Source: Humibacter sp049446075
GTDB lineage: Bacteria; Actinomycetota; Actinomycetes; Actinomycetales; Microbacteriaceae
Length of the DNA stretch: 64,000 nt
NCBI RefSeq assembly: GCF_049446075.1
Contig: NZ_JBMSEB010000001.1
Location: 186,001-250,000, forward strand
Direction of reading: 5' to 3'
Part shown: in pieces, positions 1 through 7,870 of the stretch
Layout: each line of letters opens with the position of its first letter
Numbering within the stretch: position 1 is the stretch's first letter
The notes under the pieces: model-generated
What the model saw: only the letters and a program-made list of their open reading frames with translations
Database searches by the model: none
What the model was told of the DNA's origin: nothing
Translations under genes and position numbers: made by a program

Positions 1-713
1 TCGTCGGGATCGGCCGTGCGGGAGTTGTTGACCTTGGGGTCGACCTCGTAGCCGCTGATCGTTGCGGCCATCCTTTCGGATTCGGCGGTCAACAGCTGCA
101 CCAGGTGCTGCTTGCCATCGTCATCGAGCTTGTCCGGGGTGAGGAACTCCTCCCAGACATCGCGCTCGAGGAAGACCGGCATGCGGTCGTGAACCTCCCC
201 AGAGGCATCCCTGGCCGGTCGGGTGATGATCGCCGTGGAGACCTGCCAATCGTCGCCCACCTTGCGCACCGTGTAGATGCCGGCCGCCGCGAGAAGCCCA
301 CCGTCGGCCGAGTGCAGGAAGTGGGCGCGCTTGTGACCGGGCTCTCCCGTCCATTCGTAGTAGCCGCGCATCGGCACGATGGCTCGTGATGAGGCGAACG
401 CGCCCTTCCACAGCCCGTTGCTCGTGACCGTCTCGATGCGGGCGTTGAAGTTGGGACGCTTGGATTCGCGCATGAAGGCCGGATGGAAATCCCAGACGGC
501 TGCGTCGATGCTTCGTTTCAGCTCGCCCGTCTGCTTGTCGACGCGTTCTCTCACGATGGGCACGACGTCTGTCGGGGCAATGGAATAGCTCGGTCGCCAG
601 TCCTGGTAGTCGCCGCCGGCGGCGACGAACTCCTGGATCAGTTCATCGACATGGTCGTCTAGAGCGAATCTTCCACACTGGTCCAGCCTCTCACCTGCCC
701 CCGACAGTCGCAT
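1..713 (-). CDS. SRAP (SOS response-associated peptidase, YedK/HMCES) family protein, cut by window edge
   Basis: The family crosslinks to abasic sites in single-stranded DNA to protect them. Visible motifs are CGRF, YSIAPTD (residues 43-49), NARIE (90-94), a RGYYEW block (116-121) and HDRMPV (175-180). The expected catalytic set is therefore Cys13, Asn90, Glu120 and His175. The first ATG in frame is at 713, seven bases after a strong GGGGGAG ribosome site. It places 12 residues (MRLSGAGERLDQ) before the Cys. In the family the Cys is normally residue 2 and is exposed by Met removal, but here the codon before it is CAG, not a start codon. The C-terminus lies outside the window. The gene is divergent from the SOS mutasome operon, which fits a damage-response role. 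Confidence 0.88.
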   Translation of the reverse strand, partial: MRLSGAGERLDQCGRFALDDHVDELIQEFVAAGGDYQDWRPSYSIAPTDVVPIVRERVDKQTGELKRSIDAAVWDFHPAFMRESKRPNFNARIETVTSNGLWKGAFASSRAIVPMRGYYEWTGEPGHKRAHFLHSADGGLLAAAGIYTVRKVGDDWQVSTAIITRPARDASGEVHDRMPVFLERDVWEEFLTPDKLDDDGKQHLVQLLTAESERMAATISGYEVDPKVNNSRTADPD

Positions 714-722
714 CGCCGCACT

Positions 723-743
723 CCCCCGTCGCCGTGTCGGGGG
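723..743 (-). promoter_or_regulatory. Hairpin ending at the SRAP ribosome binding site
   Basis: On the minus strand, CCCCCG and CGGGGG arms (6 bp, 9-base loop) lie just upstream of the SRAP start. The 3' arm supplies the G-run of the predicted Shine-Dalgarno sequence, so the fold could hide it. Chance pairing in GC-rich DNA cannot be excluded. Confidence 0.3.
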
Positions 744-902
744 CGTTGCCTACGGTTGGACCGGTCGGAACTCTCAATGTGGATCACGGCGGCGGATGCG
801 CCGATCTCGGGATGCTTTCGTGCGGAGTTCCGGCAGCTTAGGCGGTGCCACCGACATAGCGTATCTTCGAAGAAGAAGTCGCGAACGACACGCCGATGGT
901 GT

Positions 903-937
903 TTGACAGTCTCGAACATGCGTTCGAAACTGTAGGG
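903..937 (+). promoter_or_regulatory. SOS promoter with LexA box ahead of imuA'
   Basis: TCGAACATGCGTTCGA at 912-927 is a perfect palindrome matching the mycobacterial/Gram-positive LexA operator (TCGAAC-N4-GTTCGA). It follows a consensus -35 TTGACA (903-908) and covers the spacer up to a weak -10 near 927-933, so LexA binding would block RNA polymerase. The expected transcription start is close to the GTG at 938, suggesting a leaderless or nearly leaderless mRNA. Confidence 0.85.
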
Positions 938-1756
938 GTGACTCTTCTGCTTTCCGATCCCCCGGCGGAGTACCCGCCGTCGGTGAGGCGAGCGCGGGCA
1001 TCCGTCTCGTACGAGGGCCGGAGTGCGAGAAACGCGGCTGCAGGAGACATCGCAGACCTCACGGCCGGAGACACCGCCGTCGAACGCGCACGAGCCGACC
1101 TCGAGCGTCTGCTCAGCCTGCGCTCGCGCATGGGCGAGCTGGAGAGCACCCGCGTCGACGATGCCGTGCTGCGCACCCATCCGGCGTTGGCGCAGCTGCT
1201 CCCCGGCGGTGGCCTGCAGCCTGGTGGCGTCTACTCGGTGCAGGGAGCGACCTCGCTGGTCATGGCGCTGCTTGCCGCACCGAGCGCCGAGGGCGCATGG
1301 TGCGCAGTGGTGGGGATGCCTGCATTCGGCACAGAGGCGGCAGCACGTCTCGGCATCGACCTCGACCGGTTGGTGCTGGTGCCGCAGCCAGGCGACCGCT
1401 GGTTCAGCGTGACCGCAGCGCTCGCCGATGCGGTGAGCGTGGTCGTCACCGTTCCCGGGTCGAGGGTCGGTGAGGCGGAGGCGGCCAGGCTGGCTGCCCG
1501 GCTGCGGCAACGTCGCACCGTGCTGCTCGTGTGCGGTGCATGGCCGCGGGTGGATGCCAGGCTCGGTGTGGCATCCAGCAGCTGGACCGGAGTCGGCGAG
1601 GGCCATGGGTACCTTGCCTCCCGTGAGCTCACCGTCGCCGCGCAGAGCAGATCGTGGGGGCGGGAGCGGAGGGCCAGGCTGGTGCTGACCCCGGATGGGC
1701 GGCTGGCGGAGACGTCTCAGCTAGATGGGATTCCCGTGCTGAAGGCGGTGGGGTGA
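938..1756 (+). CDS. imuA': ImuA'-like mutasome accessory protein (RecA-fold related)
   Basis: A 272-residue protein. The core around HPALAQLLPGGGLQPGGVYSV, followed by an SLVMALL helix and a VVGMP block, resembles the degenerate RecA-like fold of actinobacterial ImuA'. In mycobacteria ImuA' bridges ImuB and DnaE2 during damage-induced mutagenesis. The reading frame is open from 896, but that start lies upstream of the LexA box. I chose GTG 938, just downstream of the operator; GTG 983 is an alternative. The stop overlaps the start of the next gene (GTGA). The function follows mainly from gene order imuA'-imuB-dnaE2 and the SOS box, as sequence conservation in this family is weak. Confidence 0.8.
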   Translation: MTLLLSDPPAEYPPSVRRARASVSYEGRSARNAAAGDIADLTAGDTAVERARADLERLLSLRSRMGELESTRVDDAVLRTHPALAQLLPGGGLQPGGVYSVQGATSLVMALLAAPSAEGAWCAVVGMPAFGTEAAARLGIDLDRLVLVPQPGDRWFSVTAALADAVSVVVTVPGSRVGEAEAARLAARLRQRRTVLLVCGAWPRVDARLGVASSSWTGVGEGHGYLASRELTVAAQSRSWGRERRARLVLTPDGRLAETSQLDGIPVLKAVG

Positions 1757-3354
1757 GCATGCGTGCGGCCGACCGGGAAGCATCCTTCGCACGCGAGGAC
1801 ACGCGGCGGAGCATCGTGCTGTGGTGCCCGGACTGGCCCGTGCGTGCTGCGGTGGCCGCAGGACTTGCTGAGGACGGGCATCCGATCGCCCTCATCGACA
1901 AGGGTGTCGTGTTCGCGGCTTCTGTCGCCGCCAGGCGGGAGGGAGTGCGACGCGGCCTGCGGGTGCGCGAGGCGCAGGCCCGCTGCTCGGCGCTCACGGT
2001 GCTGCCGTACGACGGCGCCGTCGACCAGCGGGAGTTCGACCCCATGCTGACGGCGATCGAGCAGGCGATTCCCGGTGTGCAGCCGGTTCGGCCCGGGCTG
2101 TGCGCGCTTCGTGCTCGCGGACCTGCTCGGTTCTACGGTGGCGAAGATGCAGCGGCCGGCGAGCTGCTGCGCGTCGCCGCCGAGCACGGTTCCCCCGACG
2201 CATGCGTGGGGATCGCCGACGGCCCGTTCGCGGCAGAGCAAGCCGCGCGGGCCTGTCTCCGTGTCGCATCGGGAAGTCGCACACTGATCGTCGAACCAGG
2301 TCGCTCCGCCGAGTTCCTCGCTCCGCTGCCGGTCGACGTGCTCGGTGATGCCGAGTACGTCACGCTGCTGCACCGGCTGAGCCTGGACACGCTTGGCGAC
2401 GTGGCGAGGCTCGATGCGCTGGAGCTCGAGGACAGATTCGGCGAATTCGGCATCCGCACCCACGCCCTGGCCAACGGCACCGAACGCGTCGCGGTCGTGC
2501 CGCGCGAGCCGCAGGCCGTGCTGGAGCGGACGATCGAGTTCGAACCCGGGCTGGAGCGCGTGGACGAGCTCACCTTCGCCTTCCGTCGCACGGCCGACGA
2601 CTTCGTGGCGGCCCTGACCGCAGCGAAGCTCGTCGCCACCGCGATCACCGTGCTGGTGCTGGCGGAATCGGGGGCGGTCAGCGAACGCACGTGGCTGCAT
2701 CCGCGGTGGTTCACGGCATCCGATGTCGTCGACCGGGTGCGATGGCAACTGCAGGGTGCAGGCATCGACAGCGGACTGGACTCCCCCGTCGTGCAGGTGA
2801 CGGTGACGCCGGAGTCGGTCGACGCCGTGAGCAACCACGAGGACGGCCTCTTCGGCGGCGGCCCTGACGAAGGTGTGCACCACGCGCTCTCCCGGGTGCA
2901 GAGCATGCTCGGCCACGATGCCGTCGGCACTCCGGCGATCAGTGGCGGGCGCATGCTCGCAGATCGCTCCGTGCTCGTGCCGTGGGGCGACCGGGCGAAG
3001 GATGCCGTGGGTCGTGAAGCCGGGAAGCCGTGGCCTGGATCCCTCCCACCCCCGCTTCCGGCCACCGTCTACTCACCGCCGGTGCGATGTGCTGTGACCG
3101 CGGCATCGGGTGCATCCATCGACGTGGACGAGACGGGGGTGCTCACCGCGGCTCCGGCGGGCTTCTCCCCCGCGCTCGGCAAGGCTCCGACGCGGGTGAC
3201 GGCGTGGACCGGACCGTGGCCGGTGGAGGAGCGCTGGTGGGATCCGGATGCCGCCCGCAGCCTGCACCGCCTGCAGCTCGTCGACGAGTCCGGTGGTGCC
3301 TGGCTGCTGCTGCTCGAGCACGGCGAATGGATGCTGGAGGCCCGCTATGACTGA
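1753..3354 (+). CDS. imuB: ImuB-type Y-family DNA polymerase homologue
   Basis: A 533-residue Y-family polymerase relative. The N-terminal block is RSIVLWCPDWPVRAA, where true Y-family polymerases carry a catalytic DMDxF motif. The metal-binding acidic residues are missing, as in mycobacterial ImuB, so the protein is probably a non-catalytic scaffold linking DnaE2 to the sliding clamp. A C-terminal segment RVQSMLG followed by LVPWGD is typical of ImuB. The GTG at 1753 overlaps the imuA' stop; ATG 1759 is the alternative. Translation is probably coupled to imuA' and induced by the same SOS promoter. Only 14 bases separate it from dnaE2. Confidence 0.88.
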   Translation: MSMRAADREASFAREDTRRSIVLWCPDWPVRAAVAAGLAEDGHPIALIDKGVVFAASVAARREGVRRGLRVREAQARCSALTVLPYDGAVDQREFDPMLTAIEQAIPGVQPVRPGLCALRARGPARFYGGEDAAAGELLRVAAEHGSPDACVGIADGPFAAEQAARACLRVASGSRTLIVEPGRSAEFLAPLPVDVLGDAEYVTLLHRLSLDTLGDVARLDALELEDRFGEFGIRTHALANGTERVAVVPREPQAVLERTIEFEPGLERVDELTFAFRRTADDFVAALTAAKLVATAITVLVLAESGAVSERTWLHPRWFTASDVVDRVRWQLQGAGIDSGLDSPVVQVTVTPESVDAVSNHEDGLFGGGPDEGVHHALSRVQSMLGHDAVGTPAISGGRMLADRSVLVPWGDRAKDAVGREAGKPWPGSLPPPLPATVYSPPVRCAVTAASGASIDVDETGVLTAAPAGFSPALGKAPTRVTAWTGPWPVEERWWDPDAARSLHRLQLVDESGGAWLLLLEHGEWMLEARYD

Positions 3355-3368
3355 AATGGCGCGCTGAC

Positions 3369-6300
3369 ATGGGGTGGAAGAACCCGCCGATCTCGTGGTC
3401 GGAGCTGGAACGGACACTCTCGGGGCGCAGACCCCCTGAGGGCAGCCTCGCCGAGCTCGACTCTCCCGCGCGCAGCGTGAAGCGCCGCAGCTATCATGGC
3501 GAGCCCATCGTTCCGATCGATGGGCCGTACGTGCCGTACGCCGAGCTGCACGCGCATTCCAACTTCAGCTTCCTCGACGGCGCGAGCGATCCGGAGCGGC
3601 TCATCGAAGAAGCGGCGCGGCTGCGGCTGACCGGACTGGCGCTCACCGACCATGACGGGTTGTACGGCGTGGTGCGGCTCGCCGAGGCAGCCGAGGCGCA
3701 CACGAGCGTGAAGACGGTGTTCGGCGCCGAGTTGTCGCTGGGTCTCGGCAAACCGCAGAACGGCGAGCCCGACCCGCATGGTACACACCTCGTCGTGCTC
3801 GCCCGCGGTGAGGAGGGCTACCACCGGCTCGCGGGTGCGATCACCGACGCGCAGTTGCATCCGCACGCCGAGAAGGGGCGCCCGATCTACGACCTGCGGC
3901 AGCTGGCCGAGCAGGCAGGCGGTCACTGGACCGTCTTGACCGGATGCCGCAAGGGCGCGGTGCGGCAGGCGCTCGCCGGCAGCGCGGGCACAGGGTTGAA
4001 CGCGGGCACAGGGTTGAACGCGGGCACAGGGTTGAACGCGGGCACAGGGTTGAACGCGGGCGCAGGATTGAATACGGGCGCAGAGTCCAACGTGAGCACA
4101 GAGCCGAATGTGGCCGCGGCATCCCGTGCGCTCGACGAGCTCGTCGAGCTGTTCGGGGCCGAGCACGTTGTCGTCGAGCTGTTCGACACCGGGTCACCGC
4201 TTGACACCGTGCACAACGATGCGTTGTACGAACTGGCGAAACGGAAGGGGCTGGCATCCGTGGCAACGGGCCTCGTGCACTATGCGACGAGGGCGGAACG
4301 CCCGCTCGCCACCGCGATGGCAGCGGTGCGCGCCAGACGAAGCCTGGACGAACTGGACGGCTGGCTGCCTGCGGCCGCCACGGCGCGTTTGCGCTCGGGA
4401 GCGGAGATGGCCGCCAGGTTCGCACGCTACCCGGGGGCCGTCGAGCGCACCGTGGAGATCGCAGAGAGCCACGCGTTCGAGCTGCGTTCGGCCAAGCCAA
4501 GGCTCCCGAAGCAGGACGTGCCAGAGGGCAGCACGCCCATGAGCCACCTGCGCGAGCTCGTGGCGCGTGGTGTGGCGAAGAAGTATCCGCCGAGCTATCC
4601 GCACGCGCGCGCCGACGCGGTCTCTGCGCGCATGGAGCAGGAGCTGAAGGTGATCGAGGAGAAGGACTTTCCCGGATACTTCCTCATCGTGCACGACATC
4701 GTGCAGTTCGCCCGCAGCCGCGGCATCCTCTGCCAGGGCCGCGGTTCCGCAGCAAACTCGGCGGTCTGCTACGCGCTGGACATCACCGCCGTCGACTCCA
4801 TCCAGTTCAACCTGCCGTTCGAGCGCTTCCTCTCCAGCATGCGGCCGGAGGAGCCAGACATCGATGTGGACTTCGACGCCAGACGGCGCGAAGAGGTCAT
4901 CCAGTACGTGTTCGACAAGTACGGCAGGCGCAACGCCGCACAGGTGGCCAACGTGATCAGCTACCGGCCGAAGAACGCAGTACGCGACATGGCCAAAGCG
5001 CTCGGCCACTCCACCGGGCAGCAGGATGCCTGGTCCAAGCAGGTGGAGAGGTACGGCCCAGACGTGTTCACCGGCGATCACGACATCCCGGATGCCGTCG
5101 TCGCGCTCTCCGAACAGCTGCTGCGCGCGCCTCGGCACCTGGGCATCCATTCGGGCGGCATGGTGCTCACCGACCGGCCGATCGGAGAGGTGTGCGCCAT
5201 CGAGCACGCCCGCATGGAGAACCGCACTGTGCTGCAGTGGGACAAGAACGACTGCGAGTGGATGGGCCTGGTCAAGTTCGACCTGCTCGGCCTCGGCATG
5301 CTCGCCGCCGTGCAGTACATGTTCGACATGGTCGAGCAGCACCTCGGAGAGAAGTGGACGCTCTCGACGCTTCCCAAGGAGGAGCAGGCGGTCTACGACA
5401 TGCTGTGCAGGGCGGATGCCATCGGCGTCTTCCAGGTGGAGAGCCGCGCCCAGCTCGGCACGCTCCCCCGCCTGCTGCCGCGCGAGTTCTATGACCTCGT
5501 CATCGAGGTGGCCCTCATCCGGCCCGGTCCCATCCAGGGCGGAGCCGTGCACCCGTACATCCGCAGGCGGGCGGGCAAAGAAGACGTCACGTACGCGCAT
5601 CCGGATCTGCGGCCTGTGCTGGAGCGCACGCTGGGCATCCCCCTGTTCCAGGAGCAGGTGATGCAGATGGCGATGGCCGTCGGCGACTGCTCGGGGGAAG
5701 ACGCCGACCTGCTGCGCCGCGCGATGGGGTCGAAACGCGGCATCGAGAAGATCGAGACGCTGCGCGACAAGGTGTTCGCAGGCATGGCCGAGCGAGGGCT
5801 TTCCGACGAGGAGGCGCAGAGCATCTGGGCGAAGATCGAGGCGTTCGCCGACTTCGGCTTCGCCGAGAGCCACGCACTGAGCTTCGCGCTCATCGTCTAC
5901 GCCAGCTCCTGGCTCAAGCTGCACTATCCGGCGGCCTTCCTCGCCTCGCTCATCAAGGCGCAGCCGATGGGCTTCTATTCGCCGCAGACCCTGACCCAGG
6001 ATGCCGTGCGTCACGGCGTCGTCGTGCGGCACGTCGACATCCTGCGCTCGGGCGTGCATCCCGACCTCGAACCCATTGACCAGAATGTCACCCTGACCGG
6101 GATGCCCGCGTGCCTACAGCAGAAGCAGCCACCTGTGCCCAAGCGCTTCGACCGCGAAGCTCCGGATGTCTCGGCCGACCACCGCAGAGACGGCGCGCTC
6201 GCCGTGCGGCTCGGCCTCGCAGGCGTGAACACGATCGGTGAGAAGCACGCCGAGCGCATCGTCGATGAGCGCGAAAGCGGTGGGCCTTTCACGAGCATGC

Positions 6301-6902
6301 ACGACCTGGCCCGCAGAGTGGGTCTGACGGCACCCCAGCTGGAGGCGCTGTCGGCGGCAGGCGCGTTCGAATCGCTCGGCCTCACACGCAGGCAGGCTCT
6401 GTGGTCGGCCGGACCGGCATCCAGGGAGCGCAGGGGCTACCTGCCCTCCACCGCGGTCTTTGTACAGCCACCGTTGCTGCCCATGCTGACGGCGTCGGAG
6501 CAGACGGTGTACGACCTGTGGTCGACGGGGATCTCCCCGGGCGATCATCCGATGCGGCACGCTCGAGAGGCGCTGGCCGAACGCGGCATCCGCTCGATCA
6601 CCGAGTTGCTGCGGGTGGAGGCGGGCACGCGCGTGGAGGTGGCAGGAGTCGTCACGCATCGGCAGCGTCCGGCGACGGCGAGCGGCATCACGTTCCTCAA
6701 CATCGAAGATGAGACGGGCATGCTCAACGTGATCTGCAGCGTGGGCGTGTGGACGCGCTACCGAAGGGTCGCACGCGAGGCGGCTGCCATGGTGGTGCGG
6801 GGCATCCTCGAGCGTTCGGAAGAAGGCATCCTCAACATCGTTGCCGACCGGTTCGAGAATCTGGCGCTCAAGGCGCGCACCACCTCTCGCAACTTCCAGT
6901 AG
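3369..6902 (+). CDS. dnaE2: Error-prone DNA polymerase III alpha subunit DnaE2
   Basis: A 1177-residue C-family polymerase for translesion synthesis. It has an N-terminal PHP domain (AELHAHSNFSFLDG, His61 and His63), the polymerase core with the catalytic PDIDVDFD motif near residues 496-503, helix-hairpin-helix segments near 930-980, and a C-terminal OB-fold (VAGVVTHRQRP through ITFLNIEDETG). The context imuA'-imuB-dnaE2 separates it from the replicative DnaE1. Residues 206-247 are seven hexapeptide repeats close to AGTGLN, an insertion inside the PHP region not expected in the family. The frame stays intact through it. Confidence 0.96.
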   Translation: MGWKNPPISWSELERTLSGRRPPEGSLAELDSPARSVKRRSYHGEPIVPIDGPYVPYAELHAHSNFSFLDGASDPERLIEEAARLRLTGLALTDHDGLYGVVRLAEAAEAHTSVKTVFGAELSLGLGKPQNGEPDPHGTHLVVLARGEEGYHRLAGAITDAQLHPHAEKGRPIYDLRQLAEQAGGHWTVLTGCRKGAVRQALAGSAGTGLNAGTGLNAGTGLNAGTGLNAGAGLNTGAESNVSTEPNVAAASRALDELVELFGAEHVVVELFDTGSPLDTVHNDALYELAKRKGLASVATGLVHYATRAERPLATAMAAVRARRSLDELDGWLPAAATARLRSGAEMAARFARYPGAVERTVEIAESHAFELRSAKPRLPKQDVPEGSTPMSHLRELVARGVAKKYPPSYPHARADAVSARMEQELKVIEEKDFPGYFLIVHDIVQFARSRGILCQGRGSAANSAVCYALDITAVDSIQFNLPFERFLSSMRPEEPDIDVDFDARRREEVIQYVFDKYGRRNAAQVANVISYRPKNAVRDMAKALGHSTGQQDAWSKQVERYGPDVFTGDHDIPDAVVALSEQLLRAPRHLGIHSGGMVLTDRPIGEVCAIEHARMENRTVLQWDKNDCEWMGLVKFDLLGLGMLAAVQYMFDMVEQHLGEKWTLSTLPKEEQAVYDMLCRADAIGVFQVESRAQLGTLPRLLPREFYDLVIEVALIRPGPIQGGAVHPYIRRRAGKEDVTYAHPDLRPVLERTLGIPLFQEQVMQMAMAVGDCSGEDADLLRRAMGSKRGIEKIETLRDKVFAGMAERGLSDEEAQSIWAKIEAFADFGFAESHALSFALIVYASSWLKLHYPAAFLASLIKAQPMGFYSPQTLTQDAVRHGVVVRHVDILRSGVHPDLEPIDQNVTLTGMPACLQQKQPPVPKRFDREAPDVSADHRRDGALAVRLGLAGVNTIGEKHAERIVDERESGGPFTSMHDLARRVGLTAPQLEALSAAGAFESLGLTRRQALWSAGPASRERRGYLPSTAVFVQPPLLPMLTASEQTVYDLWSTGISPGDHPMRHAREALAERGIRSITELLRVEAGTRVEVAGVVTHRQRPATASGITFLNIEDETGMLNVICSVGVWTRYRRVAREAAAMVVRGILERSEEGILNIVADRFENLALKARTTSRNFQ
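3984..4109 (+). repeat. 18-bp tandem repeat inside dnaE2
   Basis: Seven 18-bp units in frame. Units 1-4 are identical (GCGGGCACAGGGTTGAAC); unit 5 differs at a few bases and units 6-7 are diverged. They encode four copies of AGTGLN, then AGAGLN, TGAESN and VSTEPN. The gradient from identical to diverged copies suggests recent expansion by slippage or unequal exchange. Confidence 0.97.
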
Positions 6903-6913
6903 TGCGAGATGGC

Positions 6914-6934
6914 CCCGCCGACTGGATCGGCGGG
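6914..6934. terminator. Hairpin between convergent dnaE2 and the DUF7882 gene
   Basis: CCCGCCG and CGGCGGG arms (7 bp, 7-base loop) start 12 bases after the dnaE2 stop and lie 20 bases beyond the stop of the opposing gene. There is no T-run. It may serve both directions. Confidence 0.45.
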
Positions 6935-6953
6935 CGTCCGTCGCGTGAGGGGA

Positions 6954-7310
6954 TCAGCCCGGCTTGACGCTGTTGTCCTTCGACTTGCCGGGAGCCCCTG
7001 CGCTGTTCGGGCCGGCCGGCTCGTCCATGAGATGCAGACCCTGAGTGCTGTTCGCCGACAGGGTGAGCAGCTCGATCCACTCCCGGTTGATGGCGGGAGA
7101 CTTGCTGCCCGAGTAGCGGAAGTACAGCGGGATGGCGGGATCGATCCAGACCGCACTGCGGCCGTCGCCCACCGAGATGTCATCGCGCCAGGTGAAGAAG
7201 AAGCCTTCGCGGCGACGCAGCTTGGCCCCGATCACAACCTGAAGGTGGGCGAGAACACGGTCCTCGAACTTCACCTCGATGTCGGACCCGCCGTACAAAA
7301 GAGCACCCAC
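6954..7310 (-). CDS. DUF7882-type small protein of unknown function
   Basis: A 118-residue protein containing FEDRVLAHLQVVIGAKLRRRE, GFFFTWRDD, VGDGRS, IPLYFRY and AINREW. I recognise this pattern from a family common in Microbacteriaceae, often mislabelled as ATP-dependent DNA ligase. No ligase active-site motif is present. I chose the GTG start at 7310 because GGAGG lies five bases upstream and the family start MGxLxY matches VGALLY. The frame is open 25 codons further upstream, but that part looks non-coding. No signal peptide or membrane segment is visible. The role is unknown. Confidence 0.75.
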   Translation of the reverse strand: MGALLYGGSDIEVKFEDRVLAHLQVVIGAKLRRREGFFFTWRDDISVGDGRSAVWIDPAIPLYFRYSGSKSPAINREWIELLTLSANSTQGLHLMDEPAGPNSAGAPGKSKDNSVKPG

Positions 7311-7504
7311 GACAACCTCCGTATGGATCGGCCCCCGATCCGTCAGCATACCGTCGCCCCTGGCCCCACCGCTCTGCCGCGACACGGCTCAGGTTCGGCC
7401 CTGGCGCCCATCGTGCGGCCGCGGCACTGTCAAGCCCTTGTCCGTCGCCGGCTCGCTGCGTAGCGTTCAGGGCGCCTCGCAAGACCATCCGTGAAGGAGG
7501 AGTT

Positions 7505-7681
7505 ATGGGCGACGAAGACAAGGTCGAGAACAAGAAGGACGAGCTCTGGGGTAAGGGCAAGGAGGCGGTCGGAAAGGCGACCGGCGACGACGAGCTCGAG
7601 TCGCAGGGCAAGTTCGATCAGTCCAAGGCGAACCTCAAGCAGGCGGGCGAAAAGGTGAAGGATGCCTTCACCGACGACTGA
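7505..7681 (+). CDS. CsbD-like general stress protein
   Basis: A 58-residue, highly charged, hydrophilic protein starting MGDEDKVENKKDELWGKGKE. Blocks such as GKATGDDELESQGK and KANLKQAGEKVKDAF follow the CsbD pattern of small sigma-factor-dependent stress proteins. The molecular function of the family is not established. An AAGGAGG ribosome site ends four bases before the ATG, predicting strong expression. Hairpins follow it, so it is probably monocistronic. It is short enough to be missed by automated calling. Confidence 0.85.
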   Translation: MGDEDKVENKKDELWGKGKEAVGKATGDDELESQGKFDQSKANLKQAGEKVKDAFTDD

Positions 7682-7691
7682 GTCGAGCGCC

Positions 7692-7707
7692 TGCGAGCTA
7701 GCTCGCA
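7692..7707. repeat. Perfect 16-bp palindrome after the csbD-like gene
   Basis: TGCGAGCTAGCTCGCA is fully self-complementary and starts 10 bases after the csbD-like stop. As RNA it could form a short hairpin helping termination; as DNA it could be a protein site. No T-run follows. Confidence 0.4.
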
Positions 7708-7786
7708 AGGCCGAGCCGATGGAGTCGGTCGAGCGGTGAAACCGCGAATACCGACGACGACTGAGGGCTAGCCGTAGAGGTAGCGA

Positions 7787-7820
7787 GGGCGGTCCCGCAG
7801 CGTCATGCGCGGGGCCGCCC
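7787..7820. terminator. Bidirectional terminator between the csbD-like gene and the Lrp-family gene
   Basis: GGGCGGTCCCGC and GCGGGGCCGCCC form a 12-bp stem with one G-T pair and a 10-base loop. It sits between convergent genes. Only a short T pair follows on either strand. Confidence 0.6.
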
Positions 7821-7870
7821 TTCGTCATGTCGGGCTGCCCGCCCCCGGTACGCTCGGCCGGCCATACGGA

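Noticed and set aside
896..937. ATG at 896 as the start of imuA'
   Set aside because: It would place the LexA box and promoter inside the gene; a GTG just downstream fits the operator.
3984..4109. CRISPR-like array
   Set aside because: The 18-bp units are directly adjacent with no spacers and lie in frame within dnaE2.
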